Assembly (NCBI GenBank): GCA_019426215.1
Contig: CM033396.1
Coordinates: 38,182,503 to 38,246,502, forward strand
Length of the DNA stretch: 64,000 bases
DNA from: Buddleja alternifolia
Taxonomy: Eukaryota > Streptophyta > Magnoliopsida > Lamiales > Scrophulariaceae
Direction: 5' to 3'
A program made the position numbers and the translations under genes. This document shows, piece after piece, positions 23,796 through 33,845 of this stretch. A model generated the notes under the pieces. The model worked only from the letters and a program-made list of their open reading frames with translations, did not search any database and was not told where the DNA came from. Positions within the stretch are counted from its first letter, which is position 1. Each line of letters opens with the position of its first letter.

Positions 23796-24407
23796 TAATT
23801 TTCGGCAATATAGAATTCATACTACTAAAAGTTCTCTTTCTTAATTAGCCTTTACTATTTTTGAGTTAAGCACATGCAACATTTTCATCTATTTTAACGT
23901 AAAATAAACTTTTGACATTAATATTCTTTTCTAGCATTTTCATGTATATGATTATTATCCTATATATTTTTCTTAATGTGTAACTAAGATAGTTTGTTTT
24001 GTTCCTCGTGATCTACAAAAATAGATCTATTTCATTTCTTGTATTACACCTTTTAATAATGTTGAAAATATAATATAAATCGGCGTATTGATCGAGTTAT
24101 TCACACATTTATATAGGAGTTTGATTAGATAGATAGATTAGATAGATATGTTTGTCTCTCTTATTTATAGGGCTTTGGAGCAAAGATAAATATTTGTGTC
24201 TTATATTTTAGTTTAGATAAAAAGTACTTGTTCAAATTTAAGTATATGTCTGTATTTTAGTGTGTGTTGAAAATTGTAATTTAGGGGTGAGTAAATTCTG
24301 CTGTTTGTTGGATAATAAATTGTGGTTTAATTTGCAGATTTTGATTGAATATATGTAAGTGTCACTTCGTACATGAAAAAATGGGGCTAAGTTATATATT
24401 TTACAGT

Positions 24408-25462
24408 TGGGAAAATTGCAATTTTGATCCTACATATTAGGGGGTCGCAACTTTGGGACAGCATCTTTTTCAACTTACAATTAAGTCATTTACAGTTTGT
24501 ATCTATTTTTATAATAATATACAATCATCAATGATTAAATTTAGTAATTTTTTCATTTTTCATACTTATTTATCATATTCAAAAAATAACTTTTCATTAA
24601 TTATATAAAAAAAATCATTAGTTTGACCAGAAGCTTTTATTAAGTAATATGAAGTACTCGTGTGTCTGTAACTTGTGGGTTACACCTCCAGGCGCATATA
24701 ATGTAGTATCTAATTTTTTTTCCTTTTTCTTTAAATTTTGAAATAATTCATGGCTATATTTAATACATATCCTTCCTCGTATCCATCTCCAATGAGTATA
24801 TCAGAGCTATGAAAAGTTAGTTTTTAAAATAATTATTTGAATCTTTTAGAAAATATTTTGATTCTCTTACCTAAAATAATTATATTATCTGAAATTCAAT
24901 TAAAGTATGACAAATTGATAAAGAAATAAATAAGAACATACAATTATGAAGCTATAAATCAAATATATTCCTACTATGCATTCTGATGTGTGATATTTTA
25001 TTTTATTATGTGTATATATATGTGTATATATATATATACACGTATGTATACAATATTTAACAATGTAAATTTATATTAGTTCAAAATACTTTAAAAATAT
25101 GAGTATCAGTGAGAAAAGAAAAAATTGATACAACATGTTAAAATATGAAAAATAAAAATAAATTAGTTATAGACATTATTTAGTGATTGTTTATTATTAT
25201 ATTTTTATTTTCTATGTATGTATGTAAATGTAAATATATTTTAGTATATCTCCAAAATTCAAAAAATCCCCAACTTGTATGCAAAATCCCCAATTTTTAG
25301 AATTTTCGACCCGGAGGACCAAAATTTCCACTTTGAGGATTGAAATTGCCACAAAATTAAAAGATAAAAGATTTAATTGCAAGTTGAAAAAGATATTGTC
25401 CCAAAGTTGTCACCTCTCTCAAATATATAAGACAAAAACTGCAATTTTTCCTTGTACAGAGA
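24408..25462. mobile_element. Foldback element of about 1.05 kb
   Basis: GAAAATTGCAATTTTGATCC, CAACTTTGGGACA and TCTTTTTCAACTTACAATTAA at the left (24412-24485) are matched inverted at the right (25370-25458) by TTAATTGCAAGTTGAAAAAGA, TGTCCCAAAGTTG and AACTGCAATTTTTCC. The roughly 880-bp interior is AT-rich and non-coding. Confidence 0.7.
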
Positions 25463-26133
25463 CTACAAAAGATTATCCATGGAGGTCCCTAATATATACA
25501 AAATATGTAATTTAAGCGGGCAACATGTATTGTGTTATTTTCCTAATTGATAAGCATGTTGATGGGAGAATTACAATTTTTGTTCCTGGATTTTGCCACT
25601 AAAACAGTTTTGATCCCTTATTTATGAGACTCCGCAAATTTGGTTTGAAATGTTCCAATTTTCAACAAATTTGGTCTTTATTGTTAACGTTCCGACCAAA
25701 CAAAGGGACAAAAAGTTGAAATTGGGGCAAATGAGTCAAACCACCCTTCATTCCCGTATTTCAGCAAAAAATGTAGTGTGTGTCAGAACAATTTTCCCCA
25801 GAAAATGTTAGTGTGTGTTGGAACATTTCTCCCCAATTCACACCTTGAACCCTAGTCGAATCTCATTTTTTTGCTTAAAATCTGTAAAATCTTCTTCCAA
25901 AACTTGACTACTCAATTTCTAGTCTTTCTTTGTATGGTAAACAATCAAAGGATTCACGGATGAATTCTCAGATTCTTAAACCCCAACCTTCGAACACTAA
26001 TACAATCCACAATTCTGCAAATCTCTGTAAGATTTGCCAAAAAGTGTTGTAAGCTTTACTTACTACCCTAAAATCTTTTGATTTGTGTTAAAACCCATAA
26101 GGATTCATGGGCTATTCGAAAATCTCCAATATC

Positions 26134-26641
26134 TGATGGGTTTTGTGGAGAAACAAACCAAAAGGTTGATTGGTAGGTGAAACCAAGATGTTGTTTGGTA
26201 GGTAAAACCAAGAGGTTGTTTGGTAGGTGAAACCAAAAGGTTGATTGGTAGGTGGAACCAAGAGTTTGTTTGGTAGGTGAAACCAAGAAGAGTTTTGGTA
26301 GGTGAAATTACTCCTATAAATAGGAGTGAATTTCCTTCATTTCCATCATCCCAAAATCGAGAGAAAACATAGAGAGCAAAGTGTGTGTAGTGTAGTTTAT
26401 ACTAGGGAAAACAATTTGTTGTAGATACAAATTGTGCTACACGGGAAACACTTGTGGGTCTTTTTTCTTTCGGGGCAATACACTCTCAATCTCTTGTAAT
26501 CGTTTTTCTCTCTCAAAGAAATAAAATCTCTCTAGCATAGGTCCGTGGACGTAGGCAAATTGCCGAACCACGTAAAATTGTTGTCTCGTTTTCTTGCTTT
26601 CTTTTATTTTAAAGTTCGTTCATGCGCGTTGATTCCTAACA
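26134..26641 (+). repeat. Copia B 5' LTR with 25-bp U3 repeats
   Basis: A 508-bp LTR. At about 26150-26305 there are six degenerate copies of a 25-bp unit built on TTTGGTAGGTGAAACCAAGAG. A TATAAATA promoter box lies at 26315-26322. The last ~130 bp (GGTCCGTGGACGTAGGCAAA... to the end) matches the copia A LTR. Confidence 0.93.
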
Positions 26642-26643
26642 AC

Positions 26644-26655
26644 TGGTATCAGAGC
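26644..26655 (+). other. Copia B primer-binding site
   Basis: TGGTATCAGAGC, complementary to initiator tRNA-Met, two bases after the 5' LTR end. Confidence 0.9.
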
Positions 26656-26682
26656 ACGGGTTATAACGATCCGTGTGAATCA

Positions 26683-29600
26683 ATGGCGTCTGAAGATGGC
26701 AAAGTAAAAATCGACAGGTTCGATGGAAAGGATTTTGGATTCTGGCGGATGCAGACGGAGGATTACCTGTACCAGAAGAAACTCCATGAACCGTTGTCGG
26801 GGAAAAAGCCCGAAAAGATGACAGATGCAGACTGGGAGTTGTTGGATAGGCAAGCTTTGGGGGTTATTCGGCTGACGTTAGCAAGAAACGTAGCGTTTAA
26901 CATTCTGGAGGAGAAAACCATGGCGGGTTTGATGAAGGCGCTATCCAACATGTACGAGAAGCCATCGGCATCGAATAAAGTCTACTTGATGAGACGTTTA
27001 TTCAACTTGAGGATGACGGAGGGAGGATTGGTGACCAATCATATCAACGAGTTCAACGTGATCATCACTCAGTTGAGCTCGGTTGATATTAATTTTGAGG
27101 ATGAGGTAAAGGCTTTAATTTTATTGTCTTCTTTGCCAGAAAGTTGGAGTGCGACGGTAACTGCTGTGAGTAGTTCGTCTGGCCAAAGAAAGTTGAAGCT
27201 TCAGGAGATTCGGGATCTGATTCTAAGCGAGGATATTCGTCGGAGAGAATCAGGAGAACTCACATCTGCTGCATTGAGTGCAGAAAGCAGAGGGAGAAGT
27301 GTTCAACGGGGTGGTCAGAAAGGCAAAGGTCGATCCAAGTCCAAAGGGCGAGGTAAGTCAAAACCGCGCAAGGGCGATGATTGCTGGGGCTGCGGTAAGA
27401 AAGGCCATTACAAGAGAGATTGTCCAGAAAAGACGGGACAGAATCACAATCGAGAACATCAACAAGCAAACACAACAACAGACGATGTCAGAGACGTTTT
27501 GGTTTGTTGTGTTGATAGTCCAGTTGACCAATGGGTACTGGACTCAGGTGCGTCGTTTCACGCTACTTCTTGTAAAAATTATCTTACAAATTATACTTCT
27601 GGAAAATTTGGAAAGGTATTTCTTGCAGATGATGAACCCTTAGAAATTGTTGAAAAGGGTGATGTCATGATAACGACGGCACAGGGGATGCAGTTGAAAC
27701 TGCAGAATGTCAGGCATGTCCCGGGGTTGAGGAAGAATTTGATCTCGATGGGTCAAATTGACAGTGATGAATACACTACAATGTTCGGTGGTGGTGCATG
27801 GAAAATCACCAAAGGAAATCTGGTGGTGGCTCGTGGTAAGAAGTCGGGGATTTTGTACACCACAGAAATTAAAAGGGACTCGTTAGCCGCAGTCGAGGCC
27901 ACAGAAGACGTGCATCTATGGCACAGGCGACTTGGGCATATGAGTGAGAAAGGAATGAAGATCATGGCATCCAAGAGGAAGCTACCAATCTCAAAAACGG
28001 TTGAATTGGGTCTTTGCGAAGATTGTGTACTTGGGAAGCAGAAAAAGGTGAGCTTCTCCAAGATGGGAAGAGAACCAAAAGTAGAGAAATTGGAGCTTGT
28101 GCATACCGATGTATGGGGACCGGCACCCGTACAATCACTTGGAGGGTCTAGATACTACGTCACCTTCATTGATGATTCCACTAGAAAGGTATGGGTTTAT
28201 TTTCTGAAAAATAAGTCTGGTGTTTTTCATACCTTTAAAAAGTGGAAGGCAGAAGTCGAGAATGAAACGGGGCTGAAACTAAAGAGTCTGAGGTCCGACA
28301 ATGGCGGGGAGTATGACAGCCAAGAATTCAAAGTCTATTGTGCAGAGAATGGGATCAAGATGATCAAGACCATTCCAGGGACTCCGCAGCAGAATGGGAT
28401 TGCAGAGCGGATGAATAGAACTTTGAATGAACGAGCTAGGAGCATGAGGCTTTATTCCGGGTTGCCAAAGATGTTTTGGGCTGATGCAGTAAGCACGGCA
28501 GCTTACCTCATAAACCGGGGACCTTCAGTACCGTTGGACTTCAAAATACCTGAGGAAGTTTGGTCTGGAAAGGAGGTAAATTTATCGCATTTGAAAATTT
28601 TCGGTTGTTTATCTTATGTCCTGCTAAGTTCAAATGACAAGGATAAGTTGGATCCAAAAGCAAAGAAATGCATTTTTATTGGTTATGGTGGAGATAGTTT
28701 TGGCTACCGGTTCTGGGATTACCAAAACAACAAAATCATAAGGCATAAAGATGTTACGTTCAACGAGAAGGTGCTTTACAAGGATAGACTTGGGGTAGAG
28801 ACTAATGATAATGAAAAATCAAAGGCGATACTGGAAGAGATCACTGAGGACGAGGTTGCAGGAAATGGAGCTGAGAATAGGATTGAGGAAGATCCAGAGA
28901 CTCCACAACCTACCTTGAGGAGATCGAGTAGAACTCCTAAACCAAACACGAGGTATTCCCCTTCATTACACTATTTACTTCTGACAGATTCTGGAGAGCC
29001 GGAGTCGTACAAAGAGGCAATGAGTGTAGGAGATTCTCTCAAGTGGGAGCTAGCCATGAAAGATGAAATGAGCTCGCTTGAGAAAAATAAAACTTGGAGG
29101 TTGACTAAGTTACCGGAGGGGAAAAGAGCATTGCAGAACAAATAGGTGTTCCGGGTTAAGGATGAACCGGATGGTAGTAAAAGGTACAAGGCGAGGTTGG
29201 TGGTCAAAGGGTTCCAGCAGAAGGAAGGGATTGACTACACTGAAATATTTTCGCCGGTTGTCAAGCTAACTACTATAAGGATGGTTCTGAGCATTGTTGC
29301 TGCAGAGGATTTACATCTTGAACAATTGGATGTAAAAACGGCATTCCTTCATGGGGATTTGGAGGAGGATATATACATGGCTCAACCGGAAGGTTTTCTG
29401 GTAAGTAGAAAAGAAAACCTTGTATGCAAGCTAGAAAAAAGCTTGTATGGTCTGAAACAAGCTCCGAGACAGTGGTACAAAAGGTTTGATACATTCATGG
29501 ATAGTAATGGATTTACTAGATGTCAAATGGATCACTGTTGTTATTTTAAAAGATTTAAAAATTGCTACATTATTTTATTGTTGTATGTCGATGACATGTT

Positions 29601-30548
29601 AGTTGCAGGGACTAATATGGGAGAAATCAAAAGGCTGAAACAACAATTGGCGAGTGAGTTTGAAATGAAGGACTTGGGGGCTGCAAATACGATTCTCGGG
29701 ATGAGAATTATTCGAGATAGGTCGAGTGGGAGCCTCAAGCTGATTCAGGAAAGGTACATTCATAAGGTGCTTGATAGATTTGCTATCACGGATGCAAAGT
29801 CTAGAAGCACTCCTTTGGGGAGTCAATTCAAACTAAGCAAGGAGCAATCGCCTAAATCTGACGAGGAGCGACAAAAGATGGCAAAGGTTCCATATGCCTC
29901 TGCTATTGGAAGTTTGATGTACGCAATGGTGTGTACAAGGCCGGATATAGCTCATGCAGTGGGAGTCGTGAGTAGATATATGGCCAATCCGGGTTTACAG
30001 CATTGGGAAGCAGTGAAGTGGTTACTAAGGTACTTGAAAGGCACATCGGATATGTGTTTGAGTTTAAGGCTAGTAGTATCACTTTAGAGGGCTTTGTGGA
30101 TGCTGACTTAAGTGGTGATCAAGATGGTCGGAAGAGCACATCGGGCTATATTTACACTTTGGGTGGCACAGCAATTAGTTGGATGTCAAGACTACAAAAA
30201 TGTGTAGCACTTTCTACAACCGAAGCCGAGTACATAGCTATTTCAGAAGCTGGAAAAGAGATGGTTTGGTTGAAGAATTTTCTAAGGGAAATTGACAAGG
30301 AGCAACGGGATTGTGCACTTTATAGTGATAGTCAAAGTGCCATTTGTTTGGCAAAGAATCCGGTGTTTCACTCAAGGACGAAACATATTCAATTGAAGTA
30401 TCATCATATCCGAGAGATGATAGATGATGAGACTTTGGAATTGAAAAAGATTTTGGGTGCAAAGAATCCGGCAGACATGTTGACGAAGGGGGTTACCACC
30501 GAAAAACTGAGGCTTTGCATGGCCTCAGTGGGCCTCGAGTTTCTGTGA
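26683..30548 (+). pseudogene. Copia B gag-pol, broken by one nonsense codon and one frameshift
   Basis: The polyprotein start MASEDGKV at 26683 matches copia A; the ATG-type start further upstream at 26545 lies inside the LTR and is rejected. Gag, zinc knuckle [14 protein letters not shown], protease LDSGA, integrase (intact HHCC: HRRLGHM...CEDC, then DD35E), reverse transcriptase (YVDDM) and RNase H are all present. Compared with copia A, Trp codon 821 (ALQNK-W) is TAG at 29143-29145, cutting between integrase and RT. A single-base deletion near 30064 shifts the frame between RT and RNase H. Downstream coding continues to the stop at 30546, and includes the RNase H tail that copia A lost. 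It is non-functional as sequenced unless stop readthrough occurs. Confidence 0.92.
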
Positions 30549-30643
30549 AGAGGAGGCCGACTTTTGCTAGAGAGAGAGTGCATCAAATTGGAGGGAGAAG
30601 AGATTGTGTCTTCAACTTTGAGTTTGGTCTCCAAGTGGGAGAT

Positions 30644-31150
30644 TGATGGGTTTTGTGGAGAAACAAACCAAGAGGTTGATTGGTAGGTGAAACCAAGATG
30701 TTGTTTGGTAGGTAAAACCAAGAGGTTGTTTGGTAGGTGAAACCAAAAGGTTGAATGGTAGGTGGAACCAAGAGTTTGTTTGGTAGGTGAAACCAAGAGG
30801 AGTTTTGGTAGGTGAAATTACTCCTATAAATAGGAATGAATTTCCTTCATTTCCATCATCCCAAAATCGAGAGAAAACATAGAGAGCAAAGTGTGTGTAG
30901 TGTAGTTTATACTAGGGAAAACAATTTGTTGTAGATACAAATTGTGCTACACGGGAAACACTTGTGGTTTTTTTTCTTTCGGGGCAATACACTCTCAATC
31001 TCTTGTAATCGTTTTTCTCTCTCAAAGAAATAAAATCTCTCTAGCATAGGTCCGTGGACGTAGGCAAATTGCCGAACCACGTAAACTTGTTGTCTCGTTT
31101 TCTTGCTTTCTTTTACTTTAAAGTTCGTTCATGCGCGTTGATTCCTAACA
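30644..31150 (+). repeat. Copia B 3' LTR
   Basis: A 507-bp partner of the 5' LTR with the same 25-bp U3 repeat array and ending. It is preceded by the polypurine tract CCAAGTGGGAGAT at 30631-30643. Confidence 0.93.
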
Positions 31151-31319
31151 ATATCCTGAACCAAAAGTAGGACAGTTCTCGTGCTTGTGACGAAGATTCA
31201 ATTTGGGGCCTTCTCCCTTGTAAGCTAGCAAGTTGGAAGAGTAGCTCCTATGCTTGAGGAAATTGGGATGAGTGTTTTATGTTTGGGAGCAAATTTATGG
31301 TATAAGTTGACAAAAATGG

Positions 31320-31526
31320 CATTTTTTTTTATTTTTTTTGGTTTTCACCAGGGTTTCTACCGCCGACCACAGTGATTAATCTCCTCGCTGATTGGAGGCA
31401 TCTCGAATGGTGGGACAGCTGGCCCAAAGTTTTCAATAGCTCTCCATACCCAAGGCCGATGATCGAACCCTCGCCACTTGGTTAAGGGAAGAGGAGTCTT
31501 TTCCACTCCACCACACCCCCTGGGTT
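31320..31526 (-). mobile_element. tRNA-derived SINE, minus strand
   Basis: On the minus strand the element begins near AACCCAGGGGGTGTGGTGG, with an A-box-like TGGTGGAGTGG, then a B box GGGTTCGATC (about 31460-31475). It ends in an A/T-rich tail (poly-T on the plus strand at 31322-31339). The short direct repeat AAAATGG flanks it (31313-31319 and 31527-31533). Pol III boxes, size (~205 bp), A-tail and flanking repeat fit a plant tRNA-related SINE; no protein is encoded. Confidence 0.75.
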
Positions 31527-31954
31527 AAAATGGTATAAATTTATGGTGGCGTGAACCTGTTCGTTATCTTTGGACAAAAAATTAATGGTGGAGATCAATT
31601 CTAAATCAAAATAACGCAACGTTCGAAATAAGATCCACTTTAACTATTTTTTATGTCTGAATCAATAAGTTTCATCAGGATATGTTTATGAGAAATGATA
31701 TCTATACACTCAATCCAAACAAATTTCTCTGAAAAAAAATAATTTATTACATCAATCATAATCATTACATGTTTTTTTTCTAGAAAACGCCTATCCAAAA
31801 ATAATTTTAATGCCACAATTCTTATCCTTAAAATCATTTTTTTCTCTCTTTTGTCGTTAAAAAGAAAATTCTTCGAAATGAACATACCATCCCATTAAAA
31901 CCTAAAATCCTCCACGTGCCGACATTGACTGGCTTTTGGTCCAGAGATGTTAAG

Positions 31955-32270
31955 GCTATGTTTGGACATATTTTTTTAGTTGAGTTTTTATTTTTTGAAT
32001 CACTAGAAAATGAAAATACACATTGAAACTCATTTACTTCAAAAAATACTTATTCTCATTTTCTACTACATATTTTTCTATACAAATATTATTATTACAT
32101 ATTTTCAAACACATTACACTATGTCTCATCATTAAATACTTTATACTCACTATCAATTTTTTCTCTCTCTAACTTTACATCTAACTCAATCATTTCCTAA
32201 TAAAATATCATCTTTATATCACATCAATACTACCTCCAACCATTTTTAAAAAATGCAAACAAACATACAA
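31955..32270. mobile_element. MITE-like element (GGCTATGTTTGG family)
   Basis: It starts GGCTATGTTTGGACATATTTTTT and ends with a loose complement, AAAAAATGCAAACAAACATAC. Another GGCTATGTTTCTTT follows at about 32281. This terminal motif recurs elsewhere in the window (for example 50490 and 52170). Boundaries are approximate. Confidence 0.45.
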
Positions 32271-32564
32271 CGAAATTCAAGGCTATGTTTCTTTCTGTTT
32301 TCAAACATGTTTTAGCCAGATCTTCTGGCCAAAAATCGTTTAGTTTATGCATTTTGACCAAAGAATGATTTTTTTTTTTTTTTGCCAAAGATATTGTCAG
32401 CTTTTGGCTTGCTATTTCTGTCTACTTTATGGTGCCTACAGCCACTCCCTATACATGATAAGGACAGACGTGACCTTCTAGCATTCTTTTTATCTTTTAG
32501 CTTTTGTCTTTTGTCTTCTTTTTTTTCCTTTTAATTTATTTTTTAGCTCTGTTCAAAATTCTTT

Positions 32565-33016
32565 GGCTCCGTATGGTTGTATTTTCTAAAATGAATTTTG
32601 AATTTTTATTGGAGAATGTGTATTATAGAAATTCGTGTGAAAATATTAATTTTTTTGTTTGTATATTTTTTTTGTTTGTTTGGATGTGTTTTTTAGAAAT
32701 GTTTGAAAATTGTGTCTATGTAATATAAAGTTGATTAAATTAACTACATATGTAATGATGATAGGAGAAAAAATTAGAATAATATTTTGCTAATGATAAA
32801 GTAAGAAAGAGAATGTGTTGGATTGTTGAGTTGTGTAATTGATGAAGAGAGAATGAGGTGATTGAATTGATGAAATGATGACTAGTGATATAGGGAAATA
32901 TGTGGTAGGATCTGAAATTGCGACATTTTCGGTAGAATTTAGCTTGAAGTGAACATTTTCATTTTTGATGATGCAAAAAATGAAAAGTTGATCCAAAAAA
33001 CACAACCATACAGAGC
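32565..33016. mobile_element. MITE with GGCTCCGTATGGTTGT termini
   Basis: Left end GGCTCCGTATGGTTGTATTTT and right end (inverted) GGCTCTGTATGGTTGTGTTTT pair over about 20 bp. The element is about 450 bp, AT-rich, non-coding. A 3-bp TTT may be the target duplication, which would suit a PIF/Harbinger-type MITE, but the site is low complexity. Confidence 0.6.
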
Positions 33017-33712
33017 CTTTCTTTTACCCATTTCTTTTTCATTTTCATTATCATTTTTGTTTCCTTTTTTTTAAAATAAAATTTAAGAAATTTTTTTGAT
33101 TTGTTCATCTATATTTCTATTATTTAGGGATGTGTACTGTTGGACTTGGATGATTTTATATTGAAAATTCAACCCAACTAGACGTATATGTGTAGATGTA
33201 AAGTTAATCCAGAATCCAAGAATCATATCTCCAAATCAAGCAACTCGAGTAGGTGGACCTAGTCGGATTATATGTTAATTATATTTGCTCAAATCTCAAA
33301 AGTATTTATTGTTTCAATTAAATTAAGTTAAATAATTTAGTGTCATTCTAAATGACTCATTTAAATAGTAAAAATTGCAATATTATCTTGATTTGGAGGG
33401 ACTAAAAAGATATATACAATGTCATAGATATATAAATAAATAAATAAATATATGTTTATATATATTCGTCCATATAAATAATATAGATGATCATATACAC
33501 ATAAATACTTCATCTATTAATAAAAACTTTAATATACATACACATGTACATACCTATTATATAATATTATAAATTTACATGTATATATACACAATTACAT
33601 ACATAACTCTTATATATTTAATTACATCAACTACATTATATATATAAATATATATATAGATATAATCATATATATTACAATCATTTAAATCTATAATATA
33701 TTTGTTAATGTA

Positions 33713-33845
33713 TAATTCTCCTTAGAGTAATAATGAAAGATACAGAGGTTTATATAGAGTACAAGAAACAGTAAATAAGGAAATAACCATAACTAATAAT
33801 ATAGGAACCTAGTCTAATAATACTTCTAATAATAATACTCTAACA
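33713..33845 (-). repeat. Copia C 3' LTR
   Basis: A 133-bp LTR, unusually short for copia, with the shared block AATAATGAAAGATACAGAGG followed by ACCTAGTCTAATAATACTTC. Confidence 0.88.

Larger units (their letters stand above)
21724..26133. other. Gene-free stretch between ABCG gene and copia B
   Basis: It holds the ABCG 3' flank (AATAAA at 21785, AT microsatellite at about 21730-21780), two foldbacks (21902-22565 and 24408-25462), a duplicated block (22775-23180 and 23385-23795), and single-arm foldback-like text around 25555-25740. The reading frames present are short and look like nothing recognisable. Confidence 0.6.
26134..31150 (+). mobile_element. Copia B: Ty1-copia LTR retrotransposon, same family as copia A
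   Basis: LTRs 26134-26641 and 30644-31150 start TGATGGGTTTTG and end ATTCCTAACA. A perfect 5-bp target duplication, ATATC, lies at 26129-26133 and 31151-31155. A tRNA-Met primer site follows the 5' LTR and a polypurine tract precedes the 3' LTR. LTR copies differ at only about eight places by eye, so the insertion is recent. Coding DNA is very close to copia A, but the U3 is unrelated. Confidence 0.95.
31534..33712. other. Gene-free stretch between SINE and copia C
   Basis: AT-rich DNA with two MITE-like elements (31955-32270 and 32565-33016). Then comes AT-rich text with many TATATA runs (33400-33710). No coding region is recognisable. Confidence 0.5.

Noticed and set aside
26140..26310. 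Possible CRISPR-like array (25-bp repeats)
   Set aside because: The repeats abut without unique spacers, lie in an LTR U3 region, and occur in both LTRs of a plant retrotransposon.
26545..26682. Upstream start of the copia B frame giving about 46 extra N-terminal residues
   Set aside because: This lies in the LTR and primer-binding site; the copia A protein starts at MASEDGK, matching 26683.
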